NCBI RefSeq assembly: GCF_000620805.1
Contig: NZ_KK211187.1
Span: forward strand, 2,218,398-2,282,397
Direction: 5' to 3'
DNA: 64,000 bases
DNA from: Exiguobacterium undae DSM 14481
GTDB taxonomy: Bacteria > Bacillota > Bacilli > Exiguobacteriales > Exiguobacteriaceae
Every line of letters starts with the position of its first letter. The stretch's first letter is position 1. Below are positions 8,637 through 17,914 of the stretch, piece after piece. The notes under the pieces are model-generated. The model was not told where the DNA came from. It saw only the letters and a program-made list of their open reading frames with translations, and made no database searches. Made by a program: the position numbers and the translations under genes.

Positions 8637-9443
8637 TTACAAGGCAGCATGCGCCAGACGAACGGTTTCAAGCGGATCCACTTCAGCATCCATTCCCGCT
8701 GTCTTGAGCTGTGCATGTAAAAGAAATTCGATGTTGCCTTCTCCACCGGTAATCGGTGAAAAATCAAGTTGTTTGACGTAAAAGCCTTCTCGGACAAAAA
8801 AGTCGACCATTTCTTTCAGCACCCGCTCGTGGATACGTTCATCCCGAACGATTCCCTTTTTCCCGACATCGTCTCGTCCCGCCTCAAACTGCGGTTTGAC
8901 GAGAGCAATGACATCACCGCCGTCCGCTAAAATCGTTTTTAACGGAGGTAAAATCAGACGCAAGGAAATGAAGGAGACATCGATCGTTGCGAAGCTCGGC
9001 TGGACCGGAAACATATCAGGTGTCGCATGACGGAAATTCGTTTTTTCCATTGCCGTCACACGATCGTCTGAGCGCAGCTTCCAATCCAATTGGTTCGAGC
9101 CGACATCCAAAGCGTACATGTGGGCAGCTCCGTTTTGGAGCGCACAGTCGGTGAAGCCACCGGTCGAAGAGCCGATGTCAAGACCCGTCCGGGCAGTGAC
9201 GTCGATCTCAAAGACGCCGAGCGCCTTTTCCATCTTGAAGCCGCCACGTCCGACGTATGGCATGACTTGACCTTTGACCATCAAATCAATATCGGATTTC
9301 ACCTTTTCACCGGCTTTTTCCAACCGTTCTGTGCCACTAAATACAAGTCCTGCCATGATGGTTCGTTTTGCCTTTTCACGTGTTTCACATAAACCGCGCT
9401 CGACGAGCAAGACGTCGAGGCGGATTTTTTTTACAGTTTCCAT
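8637..9443 (-). CDS. tlyA: TlyA-family rRNA 2'-O-methyltransferase (YqxC-like)
   Basis: S4 RNA-binding domain (residues 5-70, LDVLLVERG...REKAKRTIMAG) followed by an FtsJ-type SAM methyltransferase with GLDIGSSTGGFTDCAL and the ALVKPQFEAG motif. Members of this family methylate rRNA ribose; whether this one targets 16S, 23S or both is not visible. It has 268 residues from the ATG at 9443. An in-frame TTG directly before it (9446) could also serve; no strong Shine-Dalgarno picks between them. It begins 6 nt after the dxs stop and is followed by a terminator, so it is expressed with dxs. Confidence 0.9.
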   Translation of the reverse strand: METVKKIRLDVLLVERGLCETREKAKRTIMAGLVFSGTERLEKAGEKVKSDIDLMVKGQVMPYVGRGGFKMEKALGVFEIDVTARTGLDIGSSTGGFTDCALQNGAAHMYALDVGSNQLDWKLRSDDRVTAMEKTNFRHATPDMFPVQPSFATIDVSFISLRLILPPLKTILADGGDVIALVKPQFEAGRDDVGKKGIVRDERIHERVLKEMVDFFVREGFYVKQLDFSPITGGEGNIEFLLHAQLKTAGMDAEVDPLETVRLAHAAL

Positions 9444-9449
9444 CAATCG

Positions 9450-11336
9450 TTACACACTCTGTTTCTTTCCTTGATTGACAAACGAACGGACTTCTTCCGC
9501 GATTTGTCCAGGTAATAAGCCGATCTCTTCTAGCAATTCGTTGACACCGCCATGCTCGATATACCAGTCTGGAATACCAAAGCGTTTAACACGCGGGAAA
9601 GCTTCTTGTTCGTTGGCATGCTCAAGAACTGCGGAACCAAATCCGCCTTTCAGGACAGCCTCTTCAAGTGTCACGAGCGGAATCCCTTCTGCATATAACG
9701 CATCCAACATTTTTTCATCCAGTGGTTTGATCGTCCGGGCGTTAATGACACGAACCGACAGATCACCTTCAAGAAGTTCTGCGATTTTCAACGCATCTTG
9801 CACTTGAGGACCAAATGCCATGATCGCGACATCGGTTCCCTCGCGTTCCACTTCCCATGTATCAAGCGAAATCTCATGGAGTGTTTCGTCCATCGTGACA
9901 CCGATTCCTTCACCACGCGGGAAACGGACGGCAATCGGACCTTCGTATTTAACAGCGGAATACAGTAAATGCTGTAACTCATTTTCATCCTTCGCCATGA
10001 CGATGCGGATGTTTGGCACATGACGCATAAAGGCGATGTCAAAGACCCCTTGGTGTGTCTCGCCGTCAGCACCAACAAGTCCTGAACGGTCGATCGTGAA
10101 GGTCACGTCAAGATTTTGACGGGCCACATCGTGGACCAATTGATCATAGGCGCGTTGGAAGAACGTCGAATAAATCGAAACGACCGGCTTCATTCCTTGC
10201 GTCGCTTGCCCGGCGGCAAACGTGACCGCGTGTTGTTCGGCAATCCCGACATCAAACATCCGGTTCGGGAATTCTTTTTCAAAACAATCGAGTTTTGATC
10301 CGACACTCATCGCTGGTGTAATCAATGTCAGCTTGTCTTCGTCACGTGCCATTTTCGTCAGCGTGTCGGCAACAGTAAACGAATAGCTCGGTGCTTTTGA
10401 CTTCCCTTTGATGACTTCTCCGGACTCGATTTTATAAGGTCCGAGACCATGCCACGTGCCGACTCCGTCGTACTCGGCAGGACGGTATCCTTTTCCTTTT
10501 TTCGTGATGACGTGAAGCAGGACAGGTCCTTCTTCTTTTTTGACGTAGTTCAACTGTTCAATCAAATCATCTAAATCATGACCGTCGACCGGTCCATAAT
10601 AGTTAAAACCAAGCTCTTCAAAGAACATCCCCGGAACAAGTGCCCCTTTGACGGCTTCTTTGATTTTTTCTCCGCCTTTTTCAAGTTTCCCGCCAATCAA
10701 CGGAATTTTTTTGATCAAGGTTTCCAGCTCATCCTGCGCGTAGCGTACTTTACGCGACGACCGGATCCGACCTAACATCTGATGCATCGCGCCGACGTTC
10801 GGTGCGATCGACATTTCGTTGTCGTTTAAGATGACGATGACATTTTGTTGTTCCGCTCCGATATGGTTGAGTGCTTCAAGCGCCATACCGCCTGTCAATG
10901 CGCCATCACCGATGATCGCAATCGCCCGATCATCGTTCCCTTTTAATTCATTGGATACGGCGATCCCCATCGCAGCTGAGAGCGATGTCGAACTGTGACC
11001 TGTTTCCCAGACATCATGGATGCTTTCGTTACGTTTCGGGAAACCGCATAGTCCTTTATGTTGACGTAACGTATCAAACTGTCCTGCACGTCCGGTCAAG
11101 ATTTTATGCACATACGCTTGATGCCCGACATCCCAAACGAATTTATCGTTCGGACTATCAAATTCCCGATGCAGGGCTAATGTCAGTTCAACGACACCCA
11201 GGTTAGGTGCCAAATGTCCACCCGTCGTTGCTAACTCTTCAATCAAAAAGCGTCGAATATCGCCCGCAAATACTTCTAATTCCGAGACTGACATGCGCTT
11301 TAAAAATGACGGATCCTGTATTTCTGTCAACTTCAT
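9450..11336 (-). CDS. dxs: 1-deoxy-D-xylulose-5-phosphate synthase
   Basis: First enzyme of the MEP isoprenoid pathway: condenses pyruvate and glyceraldehyde 3-phosphate using thiamine diphosphate. It has 628 residues, typical length. Visible features are GGHLAPNLG and [13 protein letters not shown] (substrate/TPP site), the TPP motif GDGALTGG...N, the general-base region [10 protein letters not shown], and the C-terminal transketolase domain. It follows ispA, from which it is separated by a terminator, so it likely has its own promoter in the 90-bp gap. In some extremophilic Firmicutes the oapA/OLE RNA pair sits near this junction; nothing is inserted here. Confidence 0.97.
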   Translation of the reverse strand: MKLTEIQDPSFLKRMSVSELEVFAGDIRRFLIEELATTGGHLAPNLGVVELTLALHREFDSPNDKFVWDVGHQAYVHKILTGRAGQFDTLRQHKGLCGFPKRNESIHDVWETGHSSTSLSAAMGIAVSNELKGNDDRAIAIIGDGALTGGMALEALNHIGAEQQNVIVILNDNEMSIAPNVGAMHQMLGRIRSSRKVRYAQDELETLIKKIPLIGGKLEKGGEKIKEAVKGALVPGMFFEELGFNYYGPVDGHDLDDLIEQLNYVKKEEGPVLLHVITKKGKGYRPAEYDGVGTWHGLGPYKIESGEVIKGKSKAPSYSFTVADTLTKMARDEDKLTLITPAMSVGSKLDCFEKEFPNRMFDVGIAEQHAVTFAAGQATQGMKPVVSIYSTFFQRAYDQLVHDVARQNLDVTFTIDRSGLVGADGETHQGVFDIAFMRHVPNIRIVMAKDENELQHLLYSAVKYEGPIAVRFPRGEGIGVTMDETLHEISLDTWEVEREGTDVAIMAFGPQVQDALKIAELLEGDLSVRVINARTIKPLDEKMLDALYAEGIPLVTLEEAVLKGGFGSAVLEHANEQEAFPRVKRFGIPDWYIEHGGVNELLEEIGLLPGQIAEEVRSFVNQGKKQSV

Positions 11337-11426
11337 ACCTTACCGCCTCTTTCCCTTACATTCTTATATGGTTTGTACCCTACATTGTACTAGAACAATC
11401 TTTCGAACGCCACATTACCGGCACAT

Positions 11427-11453
11427 AAAAAAAAGACGGCGCATGGCGCCGTC
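11427..11453 (-). terminator. Intrinsic terminator after ispA
   Basis: GACGGCGC (11435-11442) pairs with GCGCCGTC (11446-11453) across a 3-nt loop, followed by eight T's on the minus strand. It ends the folD-xseA-xseB-ispA unit before dxs. Confidence 0.9.
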
Positions 11454-11457
11454 CATC

Positions 11458-12327
11458 TTAATGGTCGCGCTTGACGACAAAGTCGAGTAGTTCCTTGAGG
11501 GGTGTTGCTTCGACGGAAAGAGCTTCAATCGCTTCGTTCGCCGCCGTCACTTGTGCTGCAAGTGCCCGCTTCGCGCCATCGAGACCAAGTAACTTCGGAT
11601 AAGTCGCTTTATCGTTTCCTTCATCGCTTCCGACAGGTTTCCCGATTTTTTCTGCATCTCCGGTCACATCGAGGATGTCGTCTTGAATTTGGAACGCAAT
11701 CCCGAGATGACGTCCGTAGCGTTTCAAATGGGTAATATCCGCGTCTGTGACTTGGGCCAAAATCCCGCCTGCTTCGACTGCGAAGATCAACAATGCGCCT
11801 GTTTTCCGGCGGTGGATCGACTCTAATTCCTGTGCGTCGTTAATGCCACCGCGTTCGCCGAGCATATCGTCCAGTTGTCCGCCCACCATTCCAGCAGCAC
11901 CCGCTGCTGTTGCCAAGCGTTCAACGAGCTTCACTTTGACTTCTGCCGATGCCTGTGTTTCCAGTAAACACGTAAAAGCGTTTGTCAGCAAGGCATCGCC
12001 TGCAAGAATCGCCGTTGCTTCGTCATACTGGATATGATTGGTCGGTCGTCCACGACGCATATCATCATCATCCATCGCCGGTAGATCGTCGTGAATCAGC
12101 GAATATGTATGGATCATCTCAAGTGCTGCCGCCGTTGCATCACCTGTCTTCCGGTCGACACCGTATGCATCAAGAACAGCATAAATCAATGCCGGACGCA
12201 CACGTTTCCCTCCCGCATCAAGCGAATAACGCATCGCTGACCGCAGACGGTCCGGTGCATCCAACCGGTTCATGAACGTTTCGAGTGCCTGTTCGACTTG
12301 CGTTTTCCACTCTGTCAAAACAATCAT
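11458..12327 (-). CDS. ispA: Farnesyl diphosphate synthase
   Basis: Builds farnesyl diphosphate from IPP and DMAPP/GPP for undecaprenol, quinones and other terpenoids. It has 289 residues with the polyprenyl synthase signatures GGKRVRP (39-45), the first Asp-rich motif DDLPAMDDDD (80-89) and the second IQDDILD. The short side-chain spacing before the first Asp-rich motif is that of bacterial FPP synthases. The start ATG overlaps the xseB stop by 4 nt (ATGA), so it is translationally coupled to xseB. Confidence 0.95.
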   Translation of the reverse strand: MIVLTEWKTQVEQALETFMNRLDAPDRLRSAMRYSLDAGGKRVRPALIYAVLDAYGVDRKTGDATAAALEMIHTYSLIHDDLPAMDDDDMRRGRPTNHIQYDEATAILAGDALLTNAFTCLLETQASAEVKVKLVERLATAAGAAGMVGGQLDDMLGERGGINDAQELESIHRRKTGALLIFAVEAGGILAQVTDADITHLKRYGRHLGIAFQIQDDILDVTGDAEKIGKPVGSDEGNDKATYPKLLGLDGAKRALAAQVTAANEAIEALSVEATPLKELLDFVVKRDH

Positions 12328-12551
12328 TGTGATCCCCCTTTTTCTCGTAACGTGCCATCTTGCTCCAAGATTTGATCAAGTCGTTTTTCAGCTGTTGACA
12401 GTTTCCCTTGGCAAAGGGCAGTCAGTTTGACCCCTTCTTCATACAAGACCATCGCTTGCTCGAGCGGTGCATCGCCTTCTTCCAGCAATTCAACGATTTC
12501 TTCCAAACGCTCTAACGCCGCTTCAAAGGTTTGTTCCGTTTCCATCTTCAT
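12324..12551 (-). CDS. xseB: Exodeoxyribonuclease VII small subunit
   Basis: Small helical subunit of the single-strand-specific exonuclease VII, partner of XseA. About 75 residues with the family core TFEAALERLEEIVELLEEGDAPLEQA. The three in-frame ATGs (12557, 12551, 12545) follow one GAGAGG site; I chose 12551 because it gives 6-nt spacing, while 12557 abuts the site. The gene overlaps the end of xseA by about 29 nt and the start of ispA by 4 nt. Confidence 0.93.
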   Translation of the reverse strand: MKMETEQTFEAALERLEEIVELLEEGDAPLEQAMVLYEEGVKLTALCQGKLSTAEKRLDQILEQDGTLREKGGSQ

Positions 12552-13869
12552 CTTCATCCTCTCGTTTCGCTAGGATACTTCCGTCATGAAACTGAACCCG
12601 GAAGGTCTGATCTGACAATTGGTGGACTGAACGGACGAGTTGTCCGTCCTGTTCGACATACGTATACCCGCGCAGGAGCACTTGGGTCGGACTGACCGAA
12701 TCGAGACGGGCAATCATTTGGTACAGTCGTTCCTGTTTCGACCGCATGACATGATGAATCCGCTCCAATTGTTTCCGGGTCCGGATCAGTTCACGCCCTT
12801 GATCCGACAAACGTTCCCGAAGCGGAATTCGTTGCAACCGTTTCGATACATCACCTAACGCCTGTTGCTTTACCTGCATCATCTGTTTGCTGATCCGACT
12901 AAGTCCCATCTCCGCCCGGTCCAGGCGTTCTTGTTTTAATCCTAACAGGACACGCGGAGATTTCAAACCGTAGCTTCCGGCAAGGCGGGTGACGCGGTCT
13001 TTCCGTTCTTTGATGTATTGGTCATAATTACGGGTCAGACGACGCTTCAGGTCAGCGACACGCTTCTCGAGCTCCGCAGCTTCCGGTGTGACAAGCTCTG
13101 CCGCTGCAGTCGGTGTCGCAGCCCGCACGTCCGCCACGAAATCCGCAATTGTAAAGTCCGTTTCATGACCAACGGCCGAGACAATCGGGATGTTCGATTC
13201 ATGAATCGCCGTCACGACATCGATTTCATTGAATGCCCAGAGTTCTTCAATCGAGCCACCGCCTCGACCGATAACCATGACATCACATGCTTGATGTTCA
13301 TTCATCAGCTGAATCGCACGCGCGATTTGCGGGACGGCTTCCTTGCCTTGAACGAGGACGGGGGCAAAAATGATTGCCGCTTGCGGATAACGCCGGCGTA
13401 ATGTCGTCGCAATATCGTGCAAAGCAGCACCTTTAGGCGATGTGACGATGCCGATTCTACCCGGCAATGTCGGCAACGGTTGCTTCAGTGACTCTTCAAA
13501 CCAACCACGGGTCTCAAGATCATCTTTCAGACGGACATAGGCTTCATACAGCGCCCCAACCCCGTCTTCCATCATCCGCTCGACGTATAACTGCATCTCG
13601 CCTGACGCCAGATAAACGGACAGGCGTGCCGTCAGGACGACACGCGCCCCGTCACGCACGTCGGTTTTGACGCGACTGGCATCGCGGGCAAACATGACCG
13701 CCTTCATTTTTGACTGTTCATCCTTCAACGTAAAATAAAGGTGACCGGAAGAGTGTCGTTTAAAGTTCGACACTTCTCCCACCACCTGGACTTGTTGCAG
13801 CAACGAATCGCTTTCTAATTCCCGTTTCACGTAATTCACGAGTTCCGAAACCTGAAGCGGATCCGTCAT
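12523..13869 (-). CDS. xseA: Exodeoxyribonuclease VII large subunit
   Basis: Catalytic subunit of exonuclease VII. It has 448 residues: N-terminal OB fold (QVVGEVSNFKRHSSGHLYFTLKD, residues 24-46), the catalytic domain (GRIGIVTSPKGAALHDI; VIGRGGGSIEELWAFNE; VSAVGHETDFTIADFVADVRAATPTAAAE), a long coiled-coil segment, and a C-terminal tail (LRGYTYVEQDG). Its start overlaps the folD stop by 4 nt. Acidic C-terminus EDEDEDGNG is in the region overlapping xseB. Confidence 0.96.
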   Translation of the reverse strand: MTDPLQVSELVNYVKRELESDSLLQQVQVVGEVSNFKRHSSGHLYFTLKDEQSKMKAVMFARDASRVKTDVRDGARVVLTARLSVYLASGEMQLYVERMMEDGVGALYEAYVRLKDDLETRGWFEESLKQPLPTLPGRIGIVTSPKGAALHDIATTLRRRYPQAAIIFAPVLVQGKEAVPQIARAIQLMNEHQACDVMVIGRGGGSIEELWAFNEIDVVTAIHESNIPIVSAVGHETDFTIADFVADVRAATPTAAAELVTPEAAELEKRVADLKRRLTRNYDQYIKERKDRVTRLAGSYGLKSPRVLLGLKQERLDRAEMGLSRISKQMMQVKQQALGDVSKRLQRIPLRERLSDQGRELIRTRKQLERIHHVMRSKQERLYQMIARLDSVSPTQVLLRGYTYVEQDGQLVRSVHQLSDQTFRVQFHDGSILAKREDEDEDGNGTNL

Positions 13870-14699
13870 TTTGCCGCCTCAATCGTATTGTGGAGCAACA
13901 TCGTAATCGTCATCGGTCCAACACCACCCGGCACAGGTGTAATCATCGATGCGACCTCTTGAACCGTTTCAAATTCGACGTCACCGACTAACTTGCCGTC
14001 CACCCGGTTGACACCGACATCGATGACGACCGCGTCCGGCTTGACCATGTCGGCCGTAATTAATTTTGGAACACCAACAGCGACAATCAGGATGTCCGCC
14101 TGACGTGTCATGGCAGCGAGATCCGCCGTTTTCGAATGGCAATAGGTCACCGTGGCTGACTCATTTAAAAACAGCATCCCGACCGGTTTGCCGACGATTT
14201 GACTTCGACCGACCACAACGACATGACGTCCGGCAATCGGCACATTCATTTCTTTGACGAGATGGAGAATCCCGTTTGGTGTACACGGCAGGAATGTCGG
14301 CTCACCAATCATCATCTTGCCGACTGATACCGGGTGGAACCCATCGACATCTTTTTCCGGAGCAATCGCAAAGATGACCTTACTCTCATCGATGTGTTGC
14401 GGCAATGGCAGCTGAACGAGAATTCCGTGAACACTGGCATCCACGTTTAATCGTTCAATCAAGTGAAGTAGTTCCGACTCGGTCGTCTCTGCCGGTAAAC
14501 GGATCAAGTCGGAATCCATACCGATCTCCTGTGCGGCTTTTTCTTTCCCCCGGACGTAGGATTGACTTGCCGGATCTTCGCCGATCAAGATGACGGTTAG
14601 CTTCGGTTGAATACGTTGTTCTTTTAGACGTGCGACCTCTTCTTTCAGTTTCAAACGATACGATTGTGCCACTTGTTTCCCATCGATTACGACTGCCAT
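13866..14699 (-). CDS. folD: Bifunctional methylenetetrahydrofolate dehydrogenase/cyclohydrolase
   Basis: Interconverts 5,10-methylene-, 5,10-methenyl- and 10-formyl-tetrahydrofolate with NADP. It has 277 residues from the ATG at 14699, which follows a GGGGGAGTGG site; an upstream extension is not supported. Visible are the catalytic SYVRGKEKA (Tyr and Lys), VQLPLPQHI, and the cofactor motif VVGRSQIVGKPVG, with ITPVPGGVGPMT at the C-terminus. It is the first of the tightly overlapped folD-xseA-xseB-ispA genes, preceded by nusB with a short gap. Confidence 0.96.
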   Translation of the reverse strand: MAVVIDGKQVAQSYRLKLKEEVARLKEQRIQPKLTVILIGEDPASQSYVRGKEKAAQEIGMDSDLIRLPAETTESELLHLIERLNVDASVHGILVQLPLPQHIDESKVIFAIAPEKDVDGFHPVSVGKMMIGEPTFLPCTPNGILHLVKEMNVPIAGRHVVVVGRSQIVGKPVGMLFLNESATVTYCHSKTADLAAMTRQADILIVAVGVPKLITADMVKPDAVVIDVGVNRVDGKLVGDVEFETVQEVASMITPVPGGVGPMTITMLLHNTIEAAK

Positions 14700-14765
14700 G
14701 ATTTTGTCCACTCCCCCAAAAATATTCACTTCACTCTTTGCCTGATCCAATTTCTCTTTTTACGT

Positions 14766-15191
14766 TCAGTTGCTTTGCGGATTTTCTTTCAAACCGTTTT
14801 GTTCAACCTCTTGTGCCACTTTTCCTAATACTCCGTTGACAATTTTTGTTGCTTCTTCGTCAGCAAAAGCTTTCGTCAATTCAATCGCTTCATTGATCGT
14901 TACCCGGACTGGAATTTTAGTTTCAAATAACAGTTCATAGACAGCCAGACGAAGAATCGTCCGTTCGATGTTACCGAGACGTTCAAATGACCAGTTAACG
15001 AGCGCAGCACGCAACTTTTGATCGATTTCCGGTTTGTTTGCTTCGACACCTTCCACTAATCGTGTTACAAATGCATCATATTCTTTACCTTCTACTGCGA
15101 ATTCAATGGCTTCTTGTGCAGACAGATCCGAGAGTTCCATTTGGAACAAAGACTGTACTGCGAGTTCGCGTGCCATATGTCTTTTCATCAT
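14766..15191 (-). CDS. nusB: Transcription antitermination factor NusB
   Basis: Binds boxA RNA with S10 in rRNA antitermination complexes. It has 141 residues, all-helical, with ARELAVQSLFQMEL at the N-terminus and INEAIELTKAFADEEATKIVNGVLGKV near the end, both family hallmarks. I chose the ATG at 15191 after AAAGGAG; an ATG one codon later is also possible. In B. subtilis the Asp23-family gene yqhY lies between accC and nusB; here only a 120-bp gap with the accC terminator remains. Confidence 0.94.
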   Translation of the reverse strand: MMKRHMARELAVQSLFQMELSDLSAQEAIEFAVEGKEYDAFVTRLVEGVEANKPEIDQKLRAALVNWSFERLGNIERTILRLAVYELLFETKIPVRVTINEAIELTKAFADEEATKIVNGVLGKVAQEVEQNGLKENPQSN

Positions 15192-15270
15192 GATTTTACG
15201 TGCTCCTTTTTTTATCGTTCTCAATCAATTAGTTTAGCACATTCTTTTTTCAAAAAATATAGAGAACGCC

Positions 15271-15304
15271 AAAAAGACGGGAGCAAAATCAAACCTCTCC
15301 CGTC
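15271..15304 (-). terminator. Intrinsic terminator after accC
   Basis: GACGGGAG (15276-15283) pairs with CTCCCGTC (15297-15304), followed by five T's on the minus strand. Confidence 0.85.
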
Positions 15305-15310
15305 ATTCCA

Positions 15311-16663
15311 TTACTTCACGATTTCAGCCTTCAGTTCACGTTCCGTGAACTTCGTCGTAAACGTACCCCGACGGAATACCGGATGCGCCAGTACCTTTTG
15401 ATGGAATGGAATCGTCGTCTTGACACCTTCAATCCAAAATTCAGATAAAGCCCGTTCCATTTTCGCACATGCTTCTTCCCGTGTTTCGGCATGCACAATC
15501 AGTTTCGCGACCATCGAATCGTAATAAGGTGGAATCATATAGCCCGGATAAACAGCGCTGTCGATCCGAACACCCATGCCACCTGGAGCAACGTACTGTG
15601 TGACGCGACCGGCATGCGGACGGAAGTCATGTTCCGGATCTTCCGCATTGATCCGACACTCAATCGAATGACCACGGAATTCAATGTCTTGTTGTTGAAC
15701 AGCCAGCGGGTGATCAAGTGCCACCTGGAGTTGCGCTTGAACGAGATCAAATCCTGTAATCATCTCCGTTACCGGATGTTCGACCTGAATCCGGGTATTC
15801 ATTTCCATGAAGAAAAATTCATTCGTTTCTTCCACGAAGATGAATTCAATCGTTCCGGCTCCTGTGTAATCGATTGCTTTCGCCGCCTTGACGGCCGCTT
15901 CGCCCATCTTCAGACGTGTTTCAGCGCTGACGGCCGGAGACGGTGCTTCCTCGATTAATTTCTGCATCCGCCGCTGGACGGTACAATCCCGTTCCCCGAG
16001 GTGAATGACATTCCCATGACGGTCCGCGAGCACTTGCACCTCAACATGACGGAACTCTTCGATGAAGCGTTCGAGGTAGACGTCACTGTTACCAAAAGCT
16101 TGTTTGGCTTCACGGCGTGTTTCATCCAGTCCGACGATGAGTTCTTCTTTCGAACGCGCGACACGAATACCGCGTCCTCCCCCACCTGCTGTTGCCTTGA
16201 TGATGACCGGATAGCCGATCTCGTCGGCTAATTGCATCGCTTCGTCATCCGTGACCGTTCCGTCCGAACCCGGTACGACCGGTACGCCGCAGGCAATCAT
16301 CGTTTGTTTCGCAACATCCTTGATCCCCATCTGGCGAATCGCATCAGACGTCGGTCCGACGAACTTGATTCCGCAAGCTTCACACATTTCAGCAAAGTCA
16401 ACGTTCTCCGCCAGGAATCCGTATCCCGGGTGAATCATCGTCACATTCCGGTTCGTCGCAACGGCTAAGATGTTCGTGACGTTTAAGTATGAGGCCGTCG
16501 AACTCACATCCCCGATGCAGTACGCTTCATCTGCCAGACGGACATGCAGTGCTTCACGATCTGCTGTCGAGTAAACGGCAACCGTCTGAATTCCAAGTTC
16601 TTTGGCTGCCCGAATAATCCGGACCGCAATTTCGCCTCGGTTCGCTATTAAAAGTTTCTCCAT
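15311..16663 (-). CDS. accC: Acetyl-CoA carboxylase, biotin carboxylase subunit
   Basis: ATP-dependent carboxylation of biotin on AccB, the first half-reaction of malonyl-CoA synthesis. It has 450 residues: N-terminal [20 protein letters not shown]-grasp with [10 protein letters not shown], catalytic core with [27 protein letters not shown] and the C-terminal domain. The ATG at 16663 follows GCGGGGTG with good spacing; the GTG-ATG codons upstream overlap the site itself. It lies 14 nt after accB in an accBC operon. Confidence 0.96.
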   Translation of the reverse strand: MEKLLIANRGEIAVRIIRAAKELGIQTVAVYSTADREALHVRLADEAYCIGDVSSTASYLNVTNILAVATNRNVTMIHPGYGFLAENVDFAEMCEACGIKFVGPTSDAIRQMGIKDVAKQTMIACGVPVVPGSDGTVTDDEAMQLADEIGYPVIIKATAGGGGRGIRVARSKEELIVGLDETRREAKQAFGNSDVYLERFIEEFRHVEVQVLADRHGNVIHLGERDCTVQRRMQKLIEEAPSPAVSAETRLKMGEAAVKAAKAIDYTGAGTIEFIFVEETNEFFFMEMNTRIQVEHPVTEMITGFDLVQAQLQVALDHPLAVQQQDIEFRGHSIECRINAEDPEHDFRPHAGRVTQYVAPGGMGVRIDSAVYPGYMIPPYYDSMVAKLIVHAETREEACAKMERALSEFWIEGVKTTIPFHQKVLAHPVFRRGTFTTKFTERELKAEIVK

Positions 16664-16677
16664 TGCCATCACCCCGC

Positions 16678-17133
16678 TTACGGACGAATCCGGAAGAGTG
16701 GTTGTCCGAATTCAACAAGATCTCCGTCTGCGACGAGAATCTCGACGACCGTTCCGGCTACTTCCGAGTTTAGATTGTTAAATAATTTCATTGCTTCAAG
16801 AACACAGATGACTTGACCGACTTCGATTTGATCGCCGACTTTGACGAAAGACGGTTTGTCCGGATTCGGACGGGAATAAAACGTTCCGACCATCAACGCA
16901 TTGATCGTCACGGTATCGGCTTCCGACACTACATTTTCTTCAGGTGCTGCTTCTGCGACCGGTGCGGCAGGTTGAGCCGGAGCCGCGACTGGTGCCGGCG
17001 CTTGATGTGAAACGACGACGCTATCATTTTGTTTTTTTAATTTTAACTTATACGTATCGGTTTCAAGAGAAAGTTCATTGACGCTCGACTGATCTAACAT
17101 TTCGAGTACTTGCTTTAACTGATCAATTTTCAT
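16678..17133 (-). CDS. accB: Acetyl-CoA carboxylase biotin carboxyl carrier protein
   Basis: Carries the biotin that shuttles CO2 between AccC and the carboxyltransferase. It has 151 residues: helical N-terminus, an Ala/Pro-rich linker (about 43-67) and the biotinyl domain with [11 protein letters not shown]. Lys116 is the biotinylation site; the residue after KL is Phe instead of the usual Met of EAMKLMN. It starts the accBC operon from a promoter at 17184-17211. In spore-formers the spoIIIA operon lies just upstream; here efp follows directly. Confidence 0.95.
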   Translation of the reverse strand: MKIDQLKQVLEMLDQSSVNELSLETDTYKLKLKKQNDSVVVSHQAPAPVAAPAQPAAPVAEAAPEENVVSEADTVTINALMVGTFYSRPNPDKPSFVKVGDQIEVGQVICVLEAMKLFNNLNSEVAGTVVEILVADGDLVEFGQPLFRIRP

Positions 17134-17183
17134 TTATCATTCATCCCCTATCTCAACATTCACCTGTAACATTATACTTTAAT

Positions 17184-17211
17184 ATTATACCAGGTGCTAA
17201 TGTCTACTCAA
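17184..17211 (-). promoter_or_regulatory. accBC promoter overlapped by a FapR-like operator
   Basis: On the minus strand TTGAGT (17206-17211) and TATAAT (17184-17189) are separated by 16 bp, with an extended -10 (TGGTATAAT). The stretch TTAGCACCTGGTATAAT (17184-17200) resembles the FapR operator TTAGTACCTRGTACTAA in its left half, 13 of 17 positions by my alignment. FapR control of accBC is inferred only. Confidence 0.6.
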
Positions 17212-17260
17212 ATACTAATATTAACTGGTCATACCAAAGGACGCAAGTCGAGGCAAAATG

Positions 17261-17302
17261 AAAAAAACGCCCGTTGATTCAATCCGAAGATGAACGGGCG
17301 TT
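17261..17302 (-). terminator. Intrinsic terminator after efp
   Basis: AACGCCCGTT (17266-17275) pairs with AACGGGCGTT (17293-17302), followed by a T-run on the minus strand. Confidence 0.88.
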
Positions 17303-17314
17303 GTTTGAGCTGAA

Positions 17315-17881
17315 TTATCCGTTGTAACGCCCTGTAAAATCACCAGTACGTGTATCAACTGTTACTTTTTCTCCTGCTTCGATGAAGAGTGGTACATGAA
17401 TGATATGTCCCGTCTCAACCGTTGCATTTTTCTTAACGTTTGAAGCCGTGTCGCCTTTGACGCCCGGTTCTGCTTCGACAATCGTCATGACGATCGTGTT
17501 CGGCAACTCGATTCCGAGGATTTCACCATTGTAGACAGCGATTTGAACTTCCATGTTTTCAAGAAGGAACGGGAGCGCCGCTTCGACTTGTGCAGTCGTC
17601 AATTCCAACTGCTCATATGATTCTGTATCCATGAAGACATATGTTTCGCCCATCGGATAGAGGTATTGCATCTTGTTCCGCTCGATGTGGGCACGCTCGA
17701 CACGTTCACCACCACGGAATGTCATCTCTTGGATGTTTCCGTTACGGATGTTACGCATTTTCGTCCGGACGAATGCTGCCCCTTTACCTGGTTTAACGTG
17801 TTGGAATTCAAGCACCTGCCAAATCATTCCGTCTGACGTCTTAATTGTAAGTCCTGTTTTTAAATCGTTTACTGATACCAT
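17315..17881 (-). CDS. efp: Translation elongation factor P
   Basis: Rescues ribosomes stalled at polyproline stretches. It has 188 residues with three beta-barrel domains; the tip loop of domain I reads [12 protein letters not shown] with the lysine near position 33 that is modified in many species. The C-terminal signature [24 protein letters not shown] is intact. The ATG at 17881 follows AGGAGG. Last gene of aroQ-papP-efp, ended by a strong hairpin. Confidence 0.97.
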   Translation of the reverse strand: MVSVNDLKTGLTIKTSDGMIWQVLEFQHVKPGKGAAFVRTKMRNIRNGNIQEMTFRGGERVERAHIERNKMQYLYPMGETYVFMDTESYEQLELTTAQVEAALPFLLENMEVQIAVYNGEILGIELPNTIVMTIVEAEPGVKGDTASNVKKNATVETGHIIHVPLFIEAGEKVTVDTRTGDFTGRYNG

Positions 17882-17914
17882 AAAAAGTTCCTCCTAAATG
17901 TTGATCTTGCCGTT

